NCBI GenBank assembly: GCA_950097015.1
Contig: CATNEN010000038.1
Location: 13,200,001-13,264,000 of the forward strand
Direction: 5' to 3'
Origin: Macrostomum hystrix
Lineage: Eukaryota; Platyhelminthes; Macrostomidae
Length of the DNA stretch: 64,000 bases
Positions 50,026 through 59,600 of the stretch are shown here, piece after piece. Made by a program: the position numbers and the translations under genes. Position 1 is the first letter of the stretch; each line of letters starts with the position of its first letter. Under the pieces are notes generated by a model. The model saw only the letters and a list, made by a program, of their open reading frames with translations, did no database searches and had not been told where the DNA came from.

Positions 50026-52095
50026 TTAAGAGGCAATAGTGAATGTAAGTAGAAGAAAAGTGTTTGGATTTTTGTTCACCCATAGATCATGTTGTTTAGG
50101 TGTGTTTGGTGTTGTCGGTTTATTGGTGTTTATTGAGTATCGTTGGTCTTCTGTCTCTCCAATTGGTGGAGTAAGGCGCATAGAAAAGTGCCATGGGTTG
50201 TTGCATCCTGATGGTCTGGTTTGTTGGTTATACCAGGTTGGTTGTTTCATATTGAATGTTAATGGTGTATTGAGAGTTTGCAGTACGGTACTTGTAGTAT
50301 CCGTTCTCATGTCGATCCACGTTGTTGGTTCATCATAGATATGATCATCATCATTTTCCATCGACGTATTGTAGTCACTTTTAGTCTGAGAAGATCTATC
50401 GTGCTTCGAGTAGTATGATTCGGTATTCACTGCTTTATCGTGTCCATTCTGTCCTTCAGATGAATTGACATGGGTTATGTTTTCGTATTCGGGATCAGGT
50501 TTGTACTTGGGTGTCGAAGGCGGTGTCTCTGTCAAGTCGATGTCATCGACGAAAATTTGTAGCATGCTGATGTTTTCTTCAGACGTGTTGTGTGAATTTT
50601 TCGCACTGTGGTCCTCATTATTCCTTTCTGTGGATGTGGACAATTCATCTATGCCTTCTTTGTTTTGCAGAATTTTTGAAAGATCACTCATCGTTGGAAT
50701 TTTGAATAATCCTTTGATTTGTTGTTGTACTTGTTTTCGTTCAATGTGTTGACAGGTGTTGAAGGCAACACTTTCTCTTGGCGAGGGAATCGATAATTCT
50801 TCAAACAATGAACCCATTATGCAGCTGCTGTCGTTGCTTGTGTTGTCGTTCTGTATTTCCTGTGTTGACTCATTGTTGTAGTAAAAATTGTTTTCTTCTG
50901 TATCCTCTGTTTCCTTTTGTGGCATGGGCGGCTCTTTCGAATGGTCGCTTTCGATTATAGTAATATAGGCTGCACCATCGTTGTCCAGATGAAGGTCATT
51001 GATTTCTTGCTCCTTCTTTTGTTTCTCAAGTTCATCAAGAACATTGACGGAAAAGTCTGGCATAAGATCTTCAATCTTGAACTTTGGTTCAATAGTTTGA
51101 GTGTATTCAGGCTCAATAGCTTGAGTGTATTGTCGACGGACTTGCGTTGGTTGTCTTGGAGGTGGAGGATTTCTTTGTTGACGATAAGGTACGATGGCAT
51201 TAGATGGTCTACTATCTTGTTGTCGACTATTTGTCCAATTACGGTTTGAAGGCTGTCTTGGAGGACGAGTCCAATTGGTCTGTCTATTGTCATTGTATGA
51301 ACGTGGGTTGCCACGTGATCTGCAGTCTCTAGCATAATGACCGATCCTTCCACAGGTGTAACAAGTTGATGTGTGCAAGTATCTCTGTTGTGGTTGTGGA
51401 TAGGAATATCTCTGCTGTTGTGGTACAATAGCAGAAGTTTGGTGTTGCTGCATGAGTTTGCTTAATTGTTCTGCTAGTTGTGTCGTGTCACTATTATGAG
51501 TAGTCATAAGAGGTGCGCTAGCTTCCCATTGCATTCCACAACGGAGCAATTGTTCCTCTGTGTTAATAGTTTCTCTCAGCAGTCTATCTCGCAAAGTAGG
51601 CTGTGCGTTGTTAATCACATGAAGTATTAAACTTTGTTCCCGGTCTTCAAGACGTTGTCTTTCTCGTGCAGCTGATTCGGCAGGTCCTATAGGTTGCGCT
51701 CCTTGATCCAATGGTGGAGGCTGATGTAATGCTTTAATGATCTTACGGATGTCATCAACAAAGGTGAGAAAACTCTCAGTGGGACTCATTTTTCGATTAT
51801 GAAGTTTATGAAGGAGTACCGATCTGTTTGTTCCACACCGTGCGAATTGTGCTCTCAGTTGGGTAACTAGAGCTTGATAATCTTGTTGTACTGCAGCTGT
51901 CAATTTTCCATAGATTTCTCGAGCTGTTCCTTGTAACAGTGGAGGTAGGAGGAGTGCTTTCTCTGCATTCTGTAATCCATATTCGCGTGAGACCAAATCA
52001 AAGTGATCAATGAATGTGTTGAAATCTTTATCCATTGTATACATTCCGACCGTTTCCTTAATGTCACGATGGACCTGATAGTTTCTTCGTGCCAT
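50026..52095 (-). CDS. gag: Gag polyprotein of LTR retrotransposon
   Basis: A structural capsid and nucleocapsid protein expected to package element RNA in cytoplasmic particles. I start it at the ATG at 52095-52093 (MARRNYQV, 689 residues) because A at -3 and G at +4 give a strong initiation context. The frame is open for about 40 more codons upstream but has no further ATG. Numbered from that ATG, residues about 20-185 are helical Gag core of the Ty3/gypsy type, including LLQGTAREIYGKL and ESFLTFVDDIRKI. A glutamine-rich linker leads to one CCHC zinc knuckle, C-x2-C-x4-H-x4-C, at 245-258 (about 51322-51363). Then come an Arg/Gln/Pro-rich basic stretch (259-320), a short tandem YTQAIEPE/YTQTIEPK (about 323-338), and about 350 polar, mostly acidic residues with no domain I recognise. 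There is no DTG or DSG protease site. The frame is intact, ending at TAA, so it may still be expressed. The long tail is unusual for Gag. Confidence 0.9.
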   Translation of the reverse strand: MARRNYQVHRDIKETVGMYTMDKDFNTFIDHFDLVSREYGLQNAEKALLLPPLLQGTAREIYGKLTAAVQQDYQALVTQLRAQFARCGTNRSVLLHKLHNRKMSPTESFLTFVDDIRKIIKALHQPPPLDQGAQPIGPAESAARERQRLEDREQSLILHVINNAQPTLRDRLLRETINTEEQLLRCGMQWEASAPLMTTHNSDTTQLAEQLSKLMQQHQTSAIVPQQQRYSYPQPQQRYLHTSTCYTCGRIGHYARDCRSRGNPRSYNDNRQTNWTRPPRQPSNRNWTNSRQQDSRPSNAIVPYRQQRNPPPPRQPTQVRRQYTQAIEPEYTQTIEPKFKIEDLMPDFSVNVLDELEKQKKEQEINDLHLDNDGAAYITIIESDHSKEPPMPQKETEDTEENNFYYNNESTQEIQNDNTSNDSSCIMGSLFEELSIPSPRESVAFNTCQHIERKQVQQQIKGLFKIPTMSDLSKILQNKEGIDELSTSTERNNEDHSAKNSHNTSEENISMLQIFVDDIDLTETPPSTPKYKPDPEYENITHVNSSEGQNGHDKAVNTESYYSKHDRSSQTKSDYNTSMENDDDHIYDEPTTWIDMRTDTTSTVLQTLNTPLTFNMKQPTWYNQQTRPSGCNNPWHFSMRLTPPIGETEDQRYSINTNKPTTPNTPKQHDLWVNKNPNTFLLLTFTIAS
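51322..51363 (-). other. CCHC zinc-knuckle codons within gag
   Basis: These codons specify CYTCGRIGHYARDC, a perfect C-x2-C-x4-H-x4-C nucleocapsid knuckle used by retroelement Gag proteins to bind RNA. It is the single strongest identifier of the gene. Only one knuckle is present. Confidence 0.95.
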
Positions 52096-52610
52096 ATTCG
52101 CAACTGGGAACGGAAATAATTCAAGTTCTGGATCGATGTTCAAGGGTTCGTCCAGATTGACTTCTCTGACAAGATTTAGTGTGAATAAAAAGTGTGTGTG
52201 TGTGCGTGTGCGTGTGTATCAGCAAATTGAAAATGGTTTACACAGAGGAATTATTTACTCAGGACAAGGGAGAAAAATTTATACAAAGCAGGGAACGTAT
52301 GCCGCTTTTAACGCTGAAAAGGGGTTATTGAAATGTGAGCCGGTGAGTTCAGTCGCGCGATTCCCAGATGTGCAAACAATAGAGCGAAGTGACGCGTGTG
52401 GCTTATGTGCAAACAATATCCGGTAGGGACAGCAAAATTTTTTTCAGAGGTATGACGCAACAAAATTTTTATGAAACGGTGGATTATTTTAAATCAAAAG
52501 CAAAATTAATAAGTTGCAAAAATTTTTTTTTTTCTTTTTATGTTAAAACAATTCGAAAGTGGTACCGCAAAAAAATGTTTTTGTATCTCGGCCTGGGCTT
52601 GATTGCAGGG
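52096..52610 (-). other. Element 5' leader
   Basis: About 515 bp lie between the primer binding site and the gag ATG. It holds a TG/CA microsatellite and homopolymer-rich stretches, including a T run near 52523-52533 on the plus strand. A direct repeat gcctgggc occurs at about 52591 and 52610. I see no additional reading frame worth naming. Packaging signals or a splice acceptor may lie here but cannot be recognised by eye. Confidence 0.75.
52192..52218. repeat. (TG)n microsatellite in the element leader
   Basis: An alternating TG stretch with two TGCG interruptions, about 27 bp, in the transcribed leader upstream of gag. It is a likely site of length variation between element copies. Confidence 0.9.
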
Positions 52611-52627
52611 CCTGGGCGAGATCACCA
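52611..52627 (-). other. Primer binding site
   Basis: On the minus strand, two bases (AC) after the 5' LTR, the sequence TGGTGATCTCGCCCAGG begins with the TGG that pairs with a tRNA CCA end. Its complement predicts a tRNA ending CGAGATCACCA with an acceptor stem opening GATCTCG. I cannot assign the isoacceptor from memory. An inverted atctcg/cgagat pair (52585-52590, 52617-52622) could fold the site. Confidence 0.78.
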
Positions 52628-52629
52628 GT

Positions 52630-53674
52630 TGAAGAGTTTTGCGTGTTGATCAGACACACGAAACTCCCACTTCTAGACAATGGGGAACAATTGCCTAGGA
52701 ATTTATAACAGTCACGTGACACTTACTGCAATTGCTTCTTCTTCCTTAAGTAGTTCGTAGTCTTCTGGGTCCTTGAAATCCGGTAGTTCTTCTTCTTCTT
52801 ATTCTGGTCGACCGTGAGGTTTCGAGTCTGTGTTTCTTGAGTCTTGGTAGTCTTGTCTTCTTTTGTCTTCCTGGCAGCTGCTTGAGTTTGTCTGTTGGCC
52901 AATAAATGACGAGAGCGAATCAGATTACTTTTCGGTTTCCTCGAGCTCGGAATTCACAATAGAAACGTGCGCCCTAGTGAACAATTGAAATCTCTCTTGT
53001 ATATCTCTAGTAGGTCCTCCTGAAGGGCGTCTTCTTCGTTACCTCCGAAAGATAACGGATAACTCAAATCAAATCAATCAATAATCCTCTAGGAATATAT
53101 CCTAGGAAACAAGGAGGCCTTTCTCAAATGTATCGACGATATGTGGCTCTCGTAAACTTAGTTCAATTCAACAACGATTGCTAGCAATAAATAACTCTGT
53201 CTAATAAAGCGCTTACCACTTGTATTTCCCTCAGAGATGAGTCCTCTTCTTCGTAAGGTGTTTTGAAGTCCGGTGGACCGCTCCGAGTCTGAATTTTTAG
53301 CTCGGATTTTCGCTTGTATTTATAGTAAAATTTTGGGGAAAACCGGTTCTACTACCGGGTGTTTACATTGGGCATACATGTTTGCACAGTGAGGTCAGAC
53401 TTGTTTGATCAGCTGCGTTTTGGGGGGTTTTCAGGTGAACATTACCATATTTGGAATATTGTGTAAATACAGGTGCAGAAACCGATGAGTCATGTTTGCT
53501 TCAAGTAAATACAGCTGTCGAGAACCAGTTCTCCGATTTCATGTCACATGACTTGTTTCTAAAAATAGCGCATGACTCATTCCTAAAAATAGATTAAACA
53601 TTATAGCTAAGGTTTCCTTGTGACATTACTTTAAGTAGCGCGTTAAGTAAAAACGTATTTTACAACTCTCTACA
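52630..53674 (-). repeat. 5' LTR (minus orientation)
   Basis: 1,045 bp, apparently identical to the LTR at 48708-49752. In the element's own direction it starts TGTAGAGAG and ends CTCTTCA. The predicted U3 is about 384 bp (53674 to about 53291) and R plus U5 about 660 bp. It carries the predicted promoter at 53287-53324. Confidence 0.95.
53287..53324 (-). promoter_or_regulatory. Predicted LTR core promoter (TATA and initiator)
   Basis: On the minus strand a perfect TATAAATA (53317-53324) is followed by TCAGAC (53292-53287). The A at 53290 would lie 34 bases from the first T of the TATA box, close to the usual spacing. TCAG-type initiators are typical of arthropod promoters. Transcription from here would run through the leader into gag. 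Confidence 0.65.
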
Positions 53675-53678
53675 AGAG
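53675..53678. other. Target-site duplication AGAG, right copy
   Basis: AGAG directly follows the CA end of the LTR and continues into caccttgctcac, the normal B tail. It matches 48704-48707. Confidence 0.93.
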
Positions 53679-56600
53679 CACCTTGCTCACGTGCTTGAAG
53701 AGCTTAACGCGTGCTGCTGGCACACATCACGTCAAACTCATATTTCAGGTATATTGCTAATGTTTGAATATAAGGCTCTAGCTCGTTTTCTCGATTCAAA
53801 ATATCGTTGACACTACCCCTGTCAGCAGATCTAGCGAAAGCTTGTTGCTGGCGATGTGAACACGCTATAACTAGCTGCTCTCGCGGATAGCGTAGGGCTG
53901 CTAAAGCAGTACAGAAATAACTTTTGCAGCTTTAGCTAGCCTGTTTGACTATAAAGTGTTTTGATGCACGCCTATTCATGAACAAGTGCAAATGAACATG
54001 TGCTAGCACACATCGCGTCATACTCATATTTTAGGTATATTGCTAATATTCTAGCCATCAAGTTTGTTTTCCTGATTAAAAAGTGCGTTAAAACACACCC
54101 CTGTAGGCAGATGCATCTGAAGCTTGTTGCTTGCTCTGTGAACACGATATGGCTAGCTGCACTCGTGGATCGCATTAGGCTGCGATAGCAGCACTAAATT
54201 ACATTTGCAGCTCTAGCTAGCCTGCTTGACAGTGACAAGCGGGTTGATTCAAGTGTAAAGAACAATTAGAGCACCTTGCTCACGTGCTTAAAGAGCTTAA
54301 CGCGTGCTGCTGGCACACATCACGTCAAACTCATATTTCAGGTATATTGCTAATATTTGAATATAAGGTTCTAGCTCGTTTTCTCGATTCAAAATATCGT
54401 TGACACTACCCCTGTCAGCAGATCTAGCGAAAGCTTGTTGCAGGCGATGTGAACACGCTATAACTAGCTGCTCTCGATGATAGCGTTGGGCTGCTAAAGA
54501 AGTACAGAAAAACTTTTGCAGCTTTAGCTAGCCTGTTTGACTATAAAGTGTTTTGATGCACGCCTATTCATGAACAAGTGTAAATGAACATGTGCTAGCA
54601 CACATCGCGTCATACTCATATTTTAGGTATATTGCTAATATTCTAGACATCAAGTTTGTTTTCCTGATTAAAAAGTGCGTTAAAACACACCCCTGTAGGC
54701 AGATGCATCTGAAGCTTGTTGCTTGCTCTGTGAACACGATATGGCTAGCTGCACTCGTGGATCGCATTAGGCTGCGATAGCAGCACTAAATTACATTTGC
54801 AGCTCTAGCTAGCCTGCTTGACAGTGACAAGCGGGTTGATTCAAGTGTAAAGAACAATTAGAGCACCTTGCTCACGTGCTTGAAGAGCTTAACGCGTGCT
54901 GCTGGCACACATCACGTCAAACTCATATTTCAGGTATATTGCTAATATTTGAATATAAGGTTCTAGCTCGTTTTCTCGATTCAAAATATCGTTGACACTA
55001 CCCCTGTCAGCAGATCTAGCGAAAGCTTGTTGCAGGCGATGTGAACACGCTATAACTAGCTGCTCTCGATGATAGCGTTGGGCTGCTAAAGAAGTACAGA
55101 AAAACTTTTGCAGCTTTAGCTAGCCTGTTTGACTATAAAGTGTTTTGATGCACGCCTATTCATGAACAAGTGTAAATAAACATGTGCTAGCACACATCGC
55201 GTCATACTCATATTTTAGGTATATTGCTAATATTCTAGAGATTTAAAGTTTGTTTTCCTGATTAAAAAGTGCGTTAAAACACACCCCTGTAGGCAGATGC
55301 ATCTGAAGCTTGTTGCTTGCTCTGTGAACACGATATGGCTAGCTGCACTCGTGGATCGCATTAGGCTGCGATAGCAGCACTAAATTACATTTGCAGCTCT
55401 AGCTAGCCTGCTTGACAGTGACAAGCGGGTTGATTCAAGTGTAAAGAACAATTAGAGCACCTTGCTCACGTGCTTGAAGAGCTTAACGCGTGCTGCTGGC
55501 ACACATCACGTCAAACTCATATTTCAGGTATATTGCTAATATTTGAATATAAGGCTCTAGCTCGTTTTCTCGATTCAAAATATCGTTGACACTACCCCTG
55601 TCAGCAGATCTAGCGAAAGCTTGTTGCTGGCGATGTGAACACGCTATAACTAGCTGCTCTCGCGGATAGCGTTGGGCTGCTAAAGCAGTCCAGAAATAAC
55701 TTTTGCAGCTTTAGCTAGCCTGTTTGACTATAAAGTGTTTTGATGCACGCCTATTCATGAACAAGTGTAAATGAACATGTGCTAGCACACATCGCGTCAT
55801 ACTCATATTTTAGGTATATTGCTAATATTCTAGACATCAAGTTTGTTTTCCTGATTAAAAAGTGCGTTAAAACACACCCCTGTAGGCAGATGCATCTGAA
55901 GCTTGTTGCTTGCTCTGTGAACACGATATGGCTAGCTGCACTCGTGGATCGCATTAGGCTGCGATAGCAGCACTAAATTACATTTGCAGCTCTAGCTAGC
56001 CTGCTTGACAGTGACAAGCGGGTTGATTCAAGTGTAAAGAACAATTAGAGCACCTTGCTCACGTGCTTGAAGAGCTTAACGCGTGCTGCTGGCACACATC
56101 ACGTCAAACTCATATTTCAGGTATATTGCTAATATTTGAATATAAGGTTCTAGCTCGTTTTCTCGATTCAAAATATCGTTGACACTACCCCTGTCAGCAG
56201 ATCTAGCGAAAGCTTGTTGCAGGCGATGTGAACACGCTATAACTAGCTGCTCTCGATGATAGCGTTGGGCTGCTAAAGAAGTACAGAAAAACTTTTGCAG
56301 CTTTAGCTAGCCTGTTTGACTATAAAGTGTTTTGATGCACGCCTATTCATGAACAAGTGTAAATAAACATGTGCTAGCACACATCGCGTCATACTCATAT
56401 TTTTGGTATATTGCTAATATTCTAGAGATTTAAAGTTTGTTTTCCTGATTAAAAAGTGCGTTAAAACACACCCCTGTAGGCAGATGCATCTGAAGCTTGT
56501 TGCTTGCTCTGTGAACACGATATGGCTAGCTGCACTCGTGGATCGCATTAGGCTGCGATAGCAGCACTAAATTACATTTGCAGCTTTAGCTAGCCTGCTT

Positions 56601-59600
56601 GACAGTGACAAGCGGGTTGATTCAAGTGTAAAGAACAATTAGAGCACCTTGCTCACGTGCTTGAAGAGCTTAACGCGTGCTGCTGGCACACATCACGTCA
56701 AACTCATATTGCAGGTATATTGCTAATATTTGAATATAAGGCTCTAGCTCGTTTTCTCGATTCAAAATATCGTTGACACTACCCCTGTCAGCAGATCTAG
56801 CGAAAGCTTGTTGCTGGCGATGTGAACACGCTATAACTAGCTGCTCTCGCGGATAGCGTTGGGCTGCTAAAGCAGTCCAGAAATAACTTTTGCAGCTTTA
56901 GCTAGCCTGTTTGACTATAAAGTGTTTTGATGCACGCCTATTCATGAACAAGTGTAAATGAACACGTGCTGGCACACATCGCGTCATACTCATATTTTAG
57001 GTATATTGCTAATATTCTAGAGATCAAGTTTGTTTTCCTGATTAAAAAGTGCGTTAAAACACACCCCTGTAGGCAGATGCATCTGAAGCTTGTTGCTTGC
57101 TCTGTGAACACGATATGGCTAGCTGCACTCGTGGATCGCATTAGGCTGCGATAGCAGCACTAAATTACATTTGCAGCTCTAGCTAGCCTGCTTGACAGTG
57201 ACAAGCGGGTTGATTCAAGTGTAAAGAACAATTAGAGCACCTTGCTCACGTGCTTGAAGAGCTTAACGCGTGCTGCTGGCACACATCACGTCAAACTCAT
57301 ATTTCAGGTATATTGCTAATATTTGAATATAAGGTTCTAGCTCGTTTTCTCGATTCAAAATATCGTTGACACTACCCCTGTCAGCAGATCTAGCGAAAGC
57401 TTGTTGCAGGCGATGTGAACACGCTATAACTAGCTGCTCTCGATGATAGCGTTGGGCTGCTAAAGAAGTACAGAAAAACTTTTGCAGCTTTAGCTAGCCT
57501 GTTTGACTATAAAGTGTTTTGATGCACGCCTATTCATGAACAAGTGTAAATAAACATGTGCTAGCACACATCGCGTCATACTCATATTTTTGGTATATTG
57601 CTAATATTCTAGAGATTTAAAGTTTGTTTTCCTGATTAAAAAGTGCGTTAAAACACACCCCTGTAGGCAGATGCATCTGAAGCTTGTTGCTTGCTCTGTG
57701 AACACGATATGGCTAGCTGCACTCGTGGATCGCATTAGGCTGCGATAGCAGCACTAAATTACATTTGCAGCTCTAGCTAGCCTGCTTGACAGTGACAAGC
57801 GGGTTGATTCAAATGTAAAGAACAATTAGAGCACCTTGCTCACGTGCTTGAAGAGCTTAACGCGTGCTGCTGGCACACATCACGTCAACCTCATATTTCA
57901 GGTATATTGCTAATATTCTGAATATAAGGTTCTAGCTCGTTTTCTCGATTGAAAAGATCGTTGACAATTCCCCTGTCAGCAGATCTAGCGAAAGCTTGTT
58001 GCTGGCGATGTGAACACGCTATAACTAGCTGCTCTCGCGGATAGCGTAGGGCTGCTAAAGCAGTACAGAAATAACTTTTGCAGCTTTAGCTAGCCTGTTT
58101 GACTATAAAGTGTTTTGATGCACGCCTATTCATGAACAAGTGTAAATGAACATGTGCTAGCACACATCGCGTCATACTCATATTTTTGGTATATTGCTAA
58201 TATTCTAGACATCAAGTTTGTTTTCCTGATTAAAAAGTGCGTTAAAACACACCCCTGTAGGCAGATGCATCTGAAGCTTGTTGCTTGCTCTGTGAACACG
58301 ATATGGCTAGCTGCACTCGTGGATCGCATTAGGCTGCGATAGCAGCACTAAATTACATTTGCAGCTCTAGCTAGCCTGCTTGACAGTGACAAGCGGGTTG
58401 ATTCAAGTGTAAAGAACAATTAGAGCACCTTGCTCACGTGCTTGAAGAGCTTAACGCGTGCTGCTGGCACACATCACGTCAAACTCATATTTCAGGTATA
58501 TTGCTAATGTTTGAATATAAGGCTCTAGCTCGTTTTCTCGATTCAAAATATCGTTGACACTACCCCTGTCAGCAGATCTAGCGAAAGCTTGTTGCTGGCG
58601 ATGTGAACACGCTATAACTAGCTGCTCTCGCGGATAGCGTAGGGCTGCTAAAGCAGTACAGAAATAACTTTTGCAGCTTTAGCTAGCCTGTTTGACTATA
58701 AAGTGTTTTGATGCACGCCTATTCATGAACAAGTGCAAATGAACATGTGCTAGCACACATCGCGTCATACTCATATTTTAGGTATATTGCTAATATTCTA
58801 GCCATCAAGTTTGTTTTCCTGATTAAAAAGTGCGTTAAAACACACCCCTGTAGGCAGATGCATCTGAAGCTTGTTGCTTGCTCTGTGAACACGATATGGC
58901 TAGCTGCACTCGTGGATCGCATTAGGCTGCGATAGCAGCACTAAATTACATTTGCAGCTCTAGCTAGCCTGCTTGACAGTGACAAGCGGGTTGATTCAAG
59001 TGTAAAGAACAATTAGAGCACCTTGCTCACGTGCTTGAAGAGCTTAACGCGTGCTGCTGGCACACATCACGTCAAACTCATATTTCAGGTATATTGCTAA
59101 TATTTGAATATAAGGTTCTAGCTCGTTTTCTCGATTCAAAATATCGTTGACACTACCCCTGTCAGCAGATCTAGCGAAAGCTTGTTGCAGGCGATGTGAA
59201 CACGCTATAACTAGCTGCTCTCGATGATAGCGTTGGGCTGCTAAAGAAGTACAGAAAAACTTTTGCAGCTTTAGCTAGCCTGTTTGACTATAAAGTGTTT
59301 TGATGCACGCCTATTCATGAACAAGTGTAAATAAACATGTGCTAGCACACATCGCGTCATACTCATATTTTAGGTATATTGCTAATATTCTAGAGATTTA
59401 AAGTTTGTTTTCCTGATTAAAAAGTGCGTTAAAACACACCCCTGTAGGCAGATGCATCTGAAGCTTGTTGCTTGCTCTGTGAACACGATATGGCTAGCTG
59501 CACTCGTGGATCGCATTAGGCTGCGATAGCAGCACTAAATTACATTTGCAGCTCTAGCTAGCCTGCTTGACAGTGACAAGCGGGTTGATTCAAGTGTAAA

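Larger units (their letters stand above)
48708..53674 (-). mobile_element. Gag-only, non-autonomous LTR retrotransposon
   Basis: The element is 4,967 bp: two 1,045-bp LTRs and a 2,877-bp internal region. The ends are TG...CA and the target duplication is 4 bp. Read on the minus strand the order is 5' LTR, primer binding site, leader, gag, polypurine tract, 3' LTR. The only long frame is gag. Only 273 bp lie between its stop and the 3' LTR, so pol is absent rather than decayed. The 4-bp duplication and the Gag organisation favour the Ty3/gypsy superfamily, though BEL/Pao is not strictly excluded. I found no difference between the LTRs by eye, which implies very recent insertion. Mobilisation would need protease, reverse transcriptase and integrase from a partner element. 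It is comparable to the TR-GAG class described in plants. Confidence 0.92.

Noticed and set aside
50039-51249. Several plus-strand frames of 60-110 codons inside the element.
   Set aside because: They are antisense shadows of the long gag frame, which has the zinc knuckle and a continuous reading frame.
51711-51765. FVDD in Gag, resembling the reverse transcriptase catalytic motif (a second FVDD lies in the C-terminal region).
   Set aside because: Neither occurrence has any other reverse transcriptase motif around it, and the first lies in the Gag core before the zinc knuckle.
52096-52143. Extension of gag upstream to a TTG codon at 52143.
   Set aside because: The frame is open there but TTG is an unlikely eukaryotic start, and the ATG at 52095 has a strong context.
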